From Clostridia bacterium (GTDB lineage: Bacteria > Bacillota > Clostridia > Oscillospirales > CAG-272): a DNA stretch of 8,224 bases. Of the stretch, positions 1 through 4,623 are shown in pieces. The stretch's first letter is position 1. Each line of letters opens with the position of its first letter. The stretch spans positions 1-8,224 of the forward strand of contig CAADYN010000183.1 of assembly GCA_900753285.1 (NCBI GenBank). Reading direction: 5' to 3'. A model generated the notes under the pieces. It was not told the DNA's origin. It saw nothing but the letters and a program-made list of their open reading frames with translations, and ran no database searches. Made by a program: the position numbers and the translations under genes.

Positions 1-364
1 GCAGGTAGTCCGTCAGCGTTTTCAGCATCTCCGCACCGTAGCCGTGCCGCCAGTACGCCTTGCCGAGGACAAATCCCACCGCAACGCAGTCGCAGTCCGC
101 GAATTTTCCGCCGACCTTGTAGTGGTTCACGTGAAAATACCCGATAAGCTCCTCCCGCAAGAGAATAGCAACTCCCGTGTTGTACTGAATGAGCGTCGCA
201 AAGAAGTCGTCAAACTCCGCGTCGGTCTTTGCAGGCAGATATCCCGCCGGCTTTGTCACGTCCTCATCCGCGAGAATTTCTCCGAGCGCAGCCTTGTCGC
301 CGTCGTTCAGCAAGCGGTAGGTCAGTCTCTCGGAATGCAAAGTTTTGTTTTCAAGTCCAATCAT
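1..364 (-). CDS. GNAT-family N-acetyltransferase (RimJ/RimL-like), 3' end outside the window
   Basis: The first 121 residues are present, read leftward from ATG at 364-362; the C-terminus lies beyond base 1. Proteins of this family transfer an acetyl group from acetyl-CoA to an amine, often a protein N-terminus or a small molecule; the substrate cannot be told here. The opening (SERLTYRLLNDGD, about residues 11-23) is the typical first strand and loop of the Acetyltransf_3 group. The acetyl-CoA binding motif A is seen as VGFVL at 96-100 followed by R106-H-G-Y-G-A111, matching the Q/R-x-x-G-x-G/A signature and then the helix AEMLKTLTDY. The gene starts 9 bases after the stop of the phosphatase gene, and its ribosome binding site (AAGGA) overlaps that stop, so the two are surely co-transcribed and probably translationally coupled. 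Family assignment is firm; the role is unknown. Confidence 0.87.
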   Translation of the reverse strand, partial: MIGLENKTLHSERLTYRLLNDGDKAALGEILADEDVTKPAGYLPAKTDAEFDDFFATLIQYNTGVAILLREELIGYFHVNHYKVGGKFADCDCVAVGFVLGKAYWRHGYGAEMLKTLTDYL

Positions 365-373
365 AGTTTTCCT

Positions 374-1099
374 TTATATTTCCGCGCCGCACCACAGGAG
401 TTTTTTGATATATCCCGCCGCATAGTCGTTTTGCAGATTGTACGCAAGAGGTATGGGTTCGCCGATTCCCGCCGCGATACAGCTTACACTGCAATTCATG
501 GTGAGTGTTTTTCCCGTTCCTATCTCGCCGGAAGTCAGCCGTGAGAACACCGCGTTGATAAGTCCCCCGTGAGTTACGCCGATGACGGTCTTTCTGCCGG
601 ACACCTCAAGCATATCGTCTATGGCATAAAGCATTCTCGCCGCCGCCTGAGGAACAGTTTCAACGTCGCTTGCCTGTCTTTCTCCGCCGGGGAAGAGCTT
701 TTTTCTCTCATCAAGCGTCAATCCCGAGAGTTCGCCGTAATCGCGCTCTATCAGTCTATCAACAACCGTAGGCTCACCCAGTCCGATGGATGTGGCGATA
801 TACTCAGCCGTAGCGACCGCCCTTGACAGGGGAGAGGTACACACGGCGGCGTAAGTGACTCCCATTTTCTTTGTGTTCTTTATAACAGTGGAGACAAGCC
901 GCGCCTGGTCGTGACCGTTTTCGTTGAGAGGAACGTTTTCCCTGCCCTGAAGCCGCTTAATGAGATTCCAGTCGGTCTGACCGTGTCTCACAAGACAAAC
1001 AAGCGCCCTTCCCTCGAGTAGATAGTGAGCGGCGCTTGCTGGATGAACGAGTATTATTTGTGAAGTCGGAAGTTGGCGCGCATGTTTAAACTGTGTCAC
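374..1099 (-). CDS. Histidine phosphatase superfamily protein (phosphoglycerate mutase-like) with an N-terminal extension
   Basis: This is a 241-residue enzyme of the branch-1 histidine phosphatase superfamily, which removes or moves phosphate through a phospho-histidine. The catalytic core is complete: LVRHGQTDWN with R38, H39 (the phosphorylated His) and G40; the TSPLSRAVATA segment with R93; the acid in ERDYGELSG (E118); and the second catalytic His in VTHGG (H177). The start is GTG at 1099-1097, preceded at good spacing by AAGGAGGG. No other ATG, GTG or TTG lies in frame before the RHG motif except the Val codon next to it. This leaves about 32 residues ahead of the first core strand, where most family members begin within a few residues of RHG. 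Alternatives are a phosphoglycerate mutase-like (GpmB/PhoE) or alpha-ribazole phosphatase (CobC) role; no cobalamin genes are nearby, so I leave the substrate open. It is first in an operon with the GNAT gene. Confidence 0.9.
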   Translation of the reverse strand: MTQFKHARQLPTSQIILVHPASAAHYLLEGRALVCLVRHGQTDWNLIKRLQGRENVPLNENGHDQARLVSTVIKNTKKMGVTYAAVCTSPLSRAVATAEYIATSIGLGEPTVVDRLIERDYGELSGLTLDERKKLFPGGERQASDVETVPQAAARMLYAIDDMLEVSGRKTVIGVTHGGLINAVFSRLTSGEIGTGKTLTMNCSVSCIAAGIGEPIPLAYNLQNDYAAGYIKKLLWCGAEI

Positions 1100-1134
1100 G
1101 GCGTCTCCCTCCTTCGCAAAAATTAATATACATT

Positions 1135-1163
1135 ATTATACACCACGCAGGCAGATGTGTCAA
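1135..1163 (-). promoter_or_regulatory. Consensus sigma-A promoter for the phosphatase-GNAT operon
   Basis: Read on the minus strand, TTGACA (1163-1158) and TATAAT (1140-1135) are both perfect matches to the consensus and are separated by exactly 17 bases. Transcription would begin near 1128, giving a leader of about 30 bases before the GTG start at 1099 with its AAGGAGGG site. It points away from the tRNA promoter about 80 bases further right. Confidence 0.85.
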
Positions 1164-1242
1164 GAATTTTTATATTAAAATGCGCGCGTGACAGACGTCG
1201 GTATTATCAGATAAAAAATCTAAAAAAACTTTAAAAAAGCTC

Positions 1243-1271
1243 TTGACAAAGGGAGGATGATGTGGTATTAT
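1243..1271 (+). promoter_or_regulatory. Sigma-A promoter of the tRNA cluster
   Basis: TTGACA (1243-1248), a 17-base spacer and TATTAT (1266-1271) lie just upstream of the first tRNA gene. A TATAAT also overlaps at 1269-1274, but its spacer would be 20 bases, so the first reading is preferred. Transcription would start near 1278, leaving a leader of about 18 bases before tRNA-Gly. Bases 1164-1242 between the two divergent promoters are AT-rich and hold nothing else I can identify. Confidence 0.75.
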
Positions 1272-1295
1272 AATAAAGCATTCAGCAAGCAACAC

Positions 1296-1366
1296 GCGGG
1301 TGTAGTTCAATGGCAGAATTCCAGCCTTCCAAGCTGGCCGTGTGGGTTCGATTCCCATCACCCGCT
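1296..1366 (+). tRNA. tRNA-Gly (anticodon UCC)
   Basis: A full cloverleaf is visible. The acceptor arm GCGGGTG pairs with CACCCGC (1359-1365), with T1366 as the discriminator base. The anticodon stem CCAGC/GCTGG (1321-1325 and 1333-1337) encloses the loop CTTCCAA with anticodon TCC at 1328-1330, and the T arm carries GGTTCGATTCC. The length is 71 bases without CCA, normal for tRNA-Gly. CCA is not encoded, since TTCT follows, so it must be added after transcription. It is the first gene of a three-tRNA cluster. Confidence 0.97.
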
Positions 1367-1367
1367 T

Positions 1368-1390
1368 TCTCCGTTAATCGGAGATTTTTT
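1368..1390 (+). terminator. Short hairpin with T-run between tRNA-Gly and tRNA-Arg (weak terminator or processing signal)
   Basis: TCTCCG (1368-1373), a 5-base loop TTAAT, and CGGAGA (1379-1384) form a 6-bp stem followed at once by six T (1385-1390). This has the shape of a small intrinsic terminator, yet two more tRNAs follow with no clear promoter of their own. It may therefore cause partial termination or mark where the tRNA precursor is cut. Confidence 0.45.
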
Positions 1391-1392
1391 AT

Positions 1393-1466
<74 letters not shown>

Positions 1467-1547
1467 TCAGCCGAAGTACCTGTCAACTGCGGGACTTTGG
1501 TGATTCCACCCGATGTCAAAGGATTTTTGCGTCAGGTGTTTTTATAT

Positions 1548-1622
1548 GGTGGATGTAGCGCAGTTGGTTAGCGCGTCAGATTGTGGCTCTGAAGGCCGTG
1601 GGTTCGAATCCCATCATCCACC
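1548..1622 (+). tRNA. tRNA-His (anticodon GUG)
   Basis: The acceptor arm GTGGATG (1549-1555) pairs with CATCCAC (1615-1621). The extra G at position -1 (G1548), the hallmark of tRNA-His, lies opposite the discriminator C1622. The anticodon stem TCAGA/TCTGA encloses TTGTGGC with anticodon GTG at 1583-1585. The T arm GTGGG-TTCGAAT-CCCAT is intact. CCA is not encoded (CTT follows). It is last in the cluster and is followed directly by a terminator. Confidence 0.97.
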
Positions 1623-1625
1623 CTT

Positions 1626-1667
1626 GAACCGTTTGGTCGATTTCGATTGGCAGACGGTTCTTTTTTT
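1626..1667 (+). terminator. Intrinsic terminator of the tRNA cluster
   Basis: A 10-bp stem, GAACCGTTTG (1626-1635) with CAGACGGTTC (1651-1660, one G-U pair), encloses a loop that can itself pair as TCGA-TT-TCGA. Seven T follow (1661-1667). It lies only 3 bases after tRNA-His and is a strong factor-independent terminator. Confidence 0.9.
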
Positions 1668-1689
1668 GCGTTTTTCTCTCCCATAACAC

Positions 1690-1747
1690 AAAAACACCGG
1701 CTCGGGCTATGTATTATCCGAAACACAGCTCCGTCCGGTGATTTTTT
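1690..1747 (-). terminator. Terminator after the barstar gene, possibly bidirectional
   Basis: Read leftward after the barstar stop, CACCGG (1740-1735) pairs with CCGGTG (1700-1695), followed by five T (1694-1690). The long loop contains a second stem in which GCTGTGT pairs with ACATAGC through one G-U pair, extended by GG/CC after a bulge. Read rightward, the same outer stem is followed by ATTTTTT (1741-1747), so it could also stop stray rightward transcription from the tRNA side. Confidence 0.7.
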
Positions 1748-2003
1748 ATTCTATTGTCACTCTAAGTGAACGATTCTCTCCCGCGCTGTCGCAGAGCACT
1801 TTTTTTATGCATCCGGCATAGCAGGGGAGATTTTTTTCAAGCTCGGCGAAGTTTTTCATGAGTATCACGCCGCTCATTTCCGTCAGAACATCGTGGAGCG
1901 CGTCGAGATTTTTTCCGAAATACGGCGGTGTTATCCCGTCAAGCGCGGAGAAAAACTCGTCCTTTGAGTGAATCTCGCCGCAGTTTACTGTTATGTATAT
2001 CAC
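1746..2003 (-). CDS. Barstar-family ribonuclease inhibitor (antidote to the adjacent barnase)
   Basis: This is an 85-residue protein of the barstar family, a small cytoplasmic inhibitor that plugs the active site of barnase-type RNases; the classic protein has 89-90 residues. The family signature is clear at residues 26-40: PPYFGKNLDALHDVL, aligned by eye to EYYGENLDALWDCL of Bacillus barstar. D34 and D38 match barstar Asp35 and Asp39, the residues known to fill the enzyme's phosphate site and contact its arginines. Trp38 of barstar is His37 here, and Glu76 appears to be Asp72. The start is GTG (2003-2001) sharing bases with the TGA stop of the ribonuclease gene (GTGA), a layout that couples inhibitor translation to toxin translation; GGTGGGGAAGA upstream may serve as binding site. 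It is the last gene of the group and a terminator follows. The match to the neighbouring gene makes the assignment secure. Confidence 0.93.
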   Translation of the reverse strand: MIYITVNCGEIHSKDEFFSALDGITPPYFGKNLDALHDVLTEMSGVILMKNFAELEKNLPCYAGCIKKVLCDSAGENRSLRVTIE

Positions 2004-2569
2004 TCTTCCCCACCGCCCTCGTAAAGCATATCAAAGCTCTCGTAGTGGTCGCCCGTGTAGTAGATGTACCCGTCGTCGGTATAAACCAGTCTTTCCGCGC
2101 CGCGTGAGCTTTTGCCGAGAGTGTTTATATCACATTCGTAGTATTCCTCGTCCTGCGGAAGAAGTCCCTCGTAGTTGCCGAAGGATGATCCGCCGATGCA
2201 CTTTCCGGGAGCGTACTTTTCAACCGAGCCGCCTTCCCATCCGAGCGCCTTCGCCTCAGCCTTTGTGATGTAATTCTTCGGTAGATAGCCGTAGATGTGG
2301 AGATACAGTGCAACGTCGTCGCGGCTGTCGTATATTCCGTCAATGTCAAGCGTGACTTCATCCGGCTCAGTCGTCTCACTCTCGGTTTCGGTGGATTTTG
2401 TATCGTCCGTTTCCGGCTGATTTTCTCCGAAACCTGAGACAAGTATTGCCGTAGGACCGTCCGCGCCGCCGATTATTCCGATGGTTGTCTGCTCGTCACA
2501 GGCTGTAACAAACGGAAGTACGGTGAATATCGAGAGAATCAGCGACAGAAATTTTCTGAAAGTCTTCAT
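2000..2569 (-). CDS. Lipoprotein-anchored barnase-family ribonuclease
   Basis: A 189-residue exported RNase of the barnase (microbial N1/T1) family, which cuts RNA preferentially after guanosine. Residues 1-23 are a lipoprotein signal peptide (charged MKTFRK, hydrophobic core, lipobox VTAC), with C24 as the expected lipid-modified residue. Residues 28-46 hold IGIIGGADGPTAI and a few more, resembling a motif of Na+-translocating decarboxylase beta subunits. Residues 49-72 form a Thr/Glu/Ser/Asp-rich linker. Residues 75-184 are the barnase domain: LPKNYITKAEAKALGW (LPDNYITKSEAQALGW in barnase), APGKCIGG, GNYEGLLP, ECDIN, SSRGAERLVY and TGDHYESF. Barnase K27, E73, R83, R87 and H102 correspond to K103, E145, R156, R160 and H175, so it should be active. 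R59 of barnase is Y133, and two cysteines (C124, C146) replace barnase non-cysteine residues. The start ATG follows AGGTGAT; the thioesterase stop lies 9 bases upstream. Confidence 0.93.
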   Translation of the reverse strand: MKTFRKFLSLILSIFTVLPFVTACDEQTTIGIIGGADGPTAILVSGFGENQPETDDTKSTETESETTEPDEVTLDIDGIYDSRDDVALYLHIYGYLPKNYITKAEAKALGWEGGSVEKYAPGKCIGGSSFGNYEGLLPQDEEYYECDINTLGKSSRGAERLVYTDDGYIYYTGDHYESFDMLYEGGGEE

Positions 2570-2578
2570 TCAATCACC

Positions 2579-3304
2579 TCACGCGATAGGCTCAAGAATT
2601 ATCTCCGACTCAACGTTGACCTGTCCGTTTTCCTTGACCGTTCTCACATAGTGATTGCCGTCGCTCATGCCGGAGTATATCTTCACGCTTTCCCCGAGAG
2701 GAGCTTCGGAAAGGAACGATATTCCCATCGAAATGACCCTCTGACCTCTCATGTTCTCGGAAAGGTGGCTGCACAGAACGTCGGGATAGTGGGTGTTGTT
2801 CATGTGTCCGTTCATGTCGACGTCGGCGTATTCCACCACTCTCTCGCTCACAAGGCGCATATCCACGTCGTCGGGTATTTTGAATCTCGCCGGCATATCA
2901 AGCTCGAGCATTTCATCCTTGCGGTAAGGCAAATCAAATTCATTTACGCGGTGAAGATGACGGTCGTTCACTCCGACAAGCGCCCACACCGATACAGCCT
3001 CCGCAGCGATAACGCCGTTTTTCATTATCCTGTAGCAGCGGTTGAACTGTACTCCCCTTGATTCGCACGCCCACGACTGGACCTCAATCTTCTCATGCGC
3101 GTATATCGGAGAGTAAAAGCTCATTCTGATTCTGCTGAGCACAAAGCTGAGTCCGCGCGAGAACAGCTCGTTGTAGGAAAGACCGTCCTCTTCCATCTCG
3201 TAGTTCGCCGCGTCCTGCATATATCTCAGCATATTCGACACGGAGACGATATTGTTAAAATCGACGTCGTTCGCGTTGACAGTGTATTCACCGCTCCATT
3301 TCAT
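2579..3304 (-). CDS. Acyl-ACP thioesterase (double hot-dog fold)
   Basis: A 241-residue cytoplasmic acyl-[acyl carrier protein] thioesterase, which ends fatty acid synthesis by hydrolysing acyl-ACP to free fatty acid. The N-terminal hot-dog domain spans about residues 3-130: YTVNANDVDFNNIVSVSNML, then SFVLSRIRMSFYSPIYAHEKIEVQSW. The second starts near 150 with VEYADVDMNGHMNNTHYPD. This holds the DxNxHxN signature (D163, N165, H167, N169), the region that carries the catalytic Asn/His in FatA/FatB enzymes. Length fits bacterial members of PF01643. The start ATG (3304-3302) has an AGGT site 7 bases upstream. It heads a group with the ribonuclease (9-base gap) and barstar, an unusual pairing with no obvious metabolic link. 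I find no convincing promoter in the 94 bases upstream, so readthrough from the aldolase gene is possible. Confidence 0.92.
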   Translation of the reverse strand: MKWSGEYTVNANDVDFNNIVSVSNMLRYMQDAANYEMEEDGLSYNELFSRGLSFVLSRIRMSFYSPIYAHEKIEVQSWACESRGVQFNRCYRIMKNGVIAAEAVSVWALVGVNDRHLHRVNEFDLPYRKDEMLELDMPARFKIPDDVDMRLVSERVVEYADVDMNGHMNNTHYPDVLCSHLSENMRGQRVISMGISFLSEAPLGESVKIYSGMSDGNHYVRTVKENGQVNVESEIILEPIA

Positions 3305-3319
3305 TTATCTGACCTCACT

Positions 3320-3333
3320 GAATTTTAAAATTC
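3320..3333. repeat. 14-bp perfect palindrome upstream of the thioesterase gene
   Basis: GAATTTTAAAATTC is identical on both strands. It lies between the aldolase-end hairpin and the thioesterase ribosome binding site, where a regulator could bind. AT-rich palindromes arise by chance, so a role as operator is only a possibility. Confidence 0.35.
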
Positions 3334-3344
3334 CTTATATTAGA

Positions 3345-3372
3345 AAAGGAAGGAGTCAGCCTCCTTCGCTTT
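3345..3372 (-). terminator. Hairpin after the aldolase gene (probable, weak intrinsic terminator)
   Basis: Read leftward 26 bases past the aldolase stop, a stem forms from AAAG(C)GAAGGAG and CTCCTTCCTTT (11 pairs with one bulged base) around the loop GCTGA. The T-rich tail is partly within the stem and continues as TCTAATAT, so it is weaker than the other terminators here. Some transcripts could continue into the thioesterase gene. Confidence 0.55.
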
Positions 3373-3398
3373 CCTTAAAATTACTTTATTGCTTTAAA

Positions 3399-4358
3399 TT
3401 AAAGAGTGCCTGCGGAACCGAGAACGTGCTCGATCTTATGAGCAACCATCTTCTTAACCTCTGCGCGAGCTACGCTGAGATATGTTCTGGGGTCGAATAC
3501 TTCGGGCTGTTCGTTGAACACTCTTCTGATGCCCGCTGTCATTGCGAGACGGATATCGGAGTCGATATTGATCTTGCAAACTGAGAGCTGAGCCGCATGA
3601 CGGAGCTCTTCTTCCGGAATACCAACTGCGTCCGGGAGCTTTCCGCCGAGGGAGTTGATTTCCTTAACATATTCCTGAGGAACGGAGGATGCGCCGTGAA
3701 GAACGATCGGGAATCCGGGGAGTCTCTTGCCTACTTCTTCGAGAATGTCGAAACGGAGCGGCGGGGGAACGAGGATACCGTCAGCGTTTCTTGTGCACTG
3801 AGCGGCTGTGAACTTATATGCGCCGTGGGATGTGCCGATGGAAATAGCGAGGGAGTCGACGCCGGTTCTGCCAACGAAGTCTTCAACCTCTTCGGGCTTT
3901 GTGTAGGAAGAATGTTCTGCGCTTACCTCGTCTTCAACGCCTGCAAGAACGCCGAGCTCGCCTTCTACAACTACGCCGTGAGCGTGAGCGTATTCAACAA
4001 CCTTCTTTGTGAGAGCGATGTTGTCCTCATAAGCATGATGAGAGCCGTCTATCATAACGGAAGAGAAGCCGCCGTCGATGCACGCCTTGCAGATTTCAAA
4101 GTCTGCGCCGTGGTCGAGGTGGAGTGCGAGGTCGATACCGCTGTCTTCGATAGCAGCCTGAGCGAGAGCTACAAGGTAAGCCTGCTTAGCGTACTTTCTT
4201 GCGCCTGCGGAAACCTGAAGGATAACGGGAGACTTAAGTTCGCCCGCAGCTTCTGTGATAGCCTGGATTATTTCCATATTGTTGATGTTGAAAGCGCCGA
4301 TGGCATAGTGACCTTCGTAAGCCTTCTTGAACATCTCGGTTGTAGTAACAAGTGCCAT
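3399..4358 (-). CDS. fba: Class II (zinc-dependent) fructose-1,6-bisphosphate aldolase
   Basis: A 319-residue cytoplasmic aldolase that splits fructose 1,6-bisphosphate into dihydroxyacetone phosphate and glyceraldehyde 3-phosphate in glycolysis, and the reverse in gluconeogenesis. It is full length for the short class II group. Visible landmarks are GAFNINNMEI at 21-30, LHLDHG with D82 (catalytic acid/base) and H83 (zinc ligand), VEGELG with E134, IGTSHGAYKF with H178 (zinc), VLHGASS with H221 (zinc), and KINIDSD at 263-269, the phosphate-binding loop. The start ATG (4358-4356) is preceded by AAAAGGAG at normal spacing, and a promoter lies about 40 bases upstream. Related class II aldolases act on tagatose bisphosphate (GatY/KbaY); the overall match and lack of galactitol genes favour fructose bisphosphate. 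It is transcribed divergently from the mannosidase. Confidence 0.95.
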   Translation of the reverse strand: MALVTTTEMFKKAYEGHYAIGAFNINNMEIIQAITEAAGELKSPVILQVSAGARKYAKQAYLVALAQAAIEDSGIDLALHLDHGADFEICKACIDGGFSSVMIDGSHHAYEDNIALTKKVVEYAHAHGVVVEGELGVLAGVEDEVSAEHSSYTKPEEVEDFVGRTGVDSLAISIGTSHGAYKFTAAQCTRNADGILVPPPLRFDILEEVGKRLPGFPIVLHGASSVPQEYVKEINSLGGKLPDAVGIPEEELRHAAQLSVCKINIDSDIRLAMTAGIRRVFNEQPEVFDPRTYLSVARAEVKKMVAHKIEHVLGSAGTL

Positions 4359-4395
4359 GATAAAACTCCTTTTAATATGATAATCTAACGGCTTT

Positions 4396-4424
4396 ATTCT
4401 ACATCATTCCCGCCCGAAAATCAA
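4396..4424 (-). promoter_or_regulatory. Sigma-A promoter of the aldolase gene
   Basis: On the minus strand TTGATT (4424-4419), a 17-base spacer and TAGAAT (4401-4396) form a good promoter about 38 bases before the aldolase start codon. The matches are 4 of 6 and 5 of 6 to consensus. Confidence 0.65.
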
Positions 4425-4482
4425 TAACAAAAGGCTAAACAGATGTTAATTTTTTTCACAAACAAAAGCGGAGGGTATCTGA

Positions 4483-4497
4483 TTTTCTTGTAGAAAA
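4483..4497. repeat. Inverted repeat in the divergent control region
   Basis: TTTTCT-TGT-AGAAAA is a 6-bp inverted repeat with a 3-base centre, lying between the aldolase promoter (4396-4424) and the mannosidase promoter (4559-4587). It might be a regulator site for either gene. The region is AT-rich, so chance is a serious alternative. Confidence 0.25.
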
Positions 4498-4558
4498 GAG
4501 AAAAATGTATTTTTAGTTATTTTTTTGCGGATATATCTTATACTTTTGCCCGTCGTTC

Positions 4559-4587
4559 TTGACAAATAATAAATAATTTGCTATCAT
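4559..4587 (+). promoter_or_regulatory. Sigma-A promoter of the alpha-mannosidase gene
   Basis: TTGACA (4559-4564, perfect), a 17-base spacer and TATCAT (4582-4587, 5 of 6) lie 36 bases before the start codon. Transcription would begin near 4594. The AT-rich stretch just upstream (TTTTTT at 4520-4526) could act as an UP-like element. Confidence 0.8.
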
Positions 4588-4597
4588 TTGTTCAGTC

Positions 4598-4610
4598 AGA
4601 TTATTAATCT
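4598..4610 (+). promoter_or_regulatory. Inverted repeat at the mannosidase transcription start (candidate operator)
   Basis: AGATTA-T-TAATCT is a perfect 6-bp inverted repeat around a single base. It sits just downstream of the predicted start of transcription (about 4594) and one base before the ribosome binding site AAGGAGG (4612-4618). A bound repressor here would block transcription. Function is inferred from position alone. Confidence 0.4.
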
Positions 4611-4623
4611 CAAGGAGGATACA

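Noticed and set aside
44..544. 166-residue plus-strand ORF across the GNAT and phosphatase genes
   Set aside because: Both minus-strand genes are well supported by motifs and ribosome sites; this frame crosses their junction and resembles nothing.
1170..1361. Minus-strand 63-residue ORF starting MMGIEPTRPAWKAGILPLN
   Set aside because: Its N-terminal part is simply the antisense of tRNA-Gly, a well-known source of false proteins, and it runs through the tRNA promoter region.
2000..2569. Annotation of the ribonuclease as a Na+-translocating decarboxylase subunit
   Set aside because: Only a 13-residue motif matches; there is one hydrophobic signal segment, not a multi-helix membrane protein, and the rest is barnase.
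3305..3398. Possible -10 box TAATAT for the thioesterase gene
   Set aside because: No acceptable -35 box lies 16-18 bases upstream on the minus strand, and the would-be promoter falls within the aldolase-end hairpin.
3597..4388. 263-residue plus-strand ORF over the aldolase gene
   Set aside because: It is antisense to a full-length, clearly recognised class II aldolase and has no ribosome site or family resemblance.
4588..4623. Upstream TTG start that would add 12 residues to the mannosidase
   Set aside because: It directly follows the -10 box and precedes the likely transcription start; AAGGAGG at 4612-4618 points to ATG 4624.
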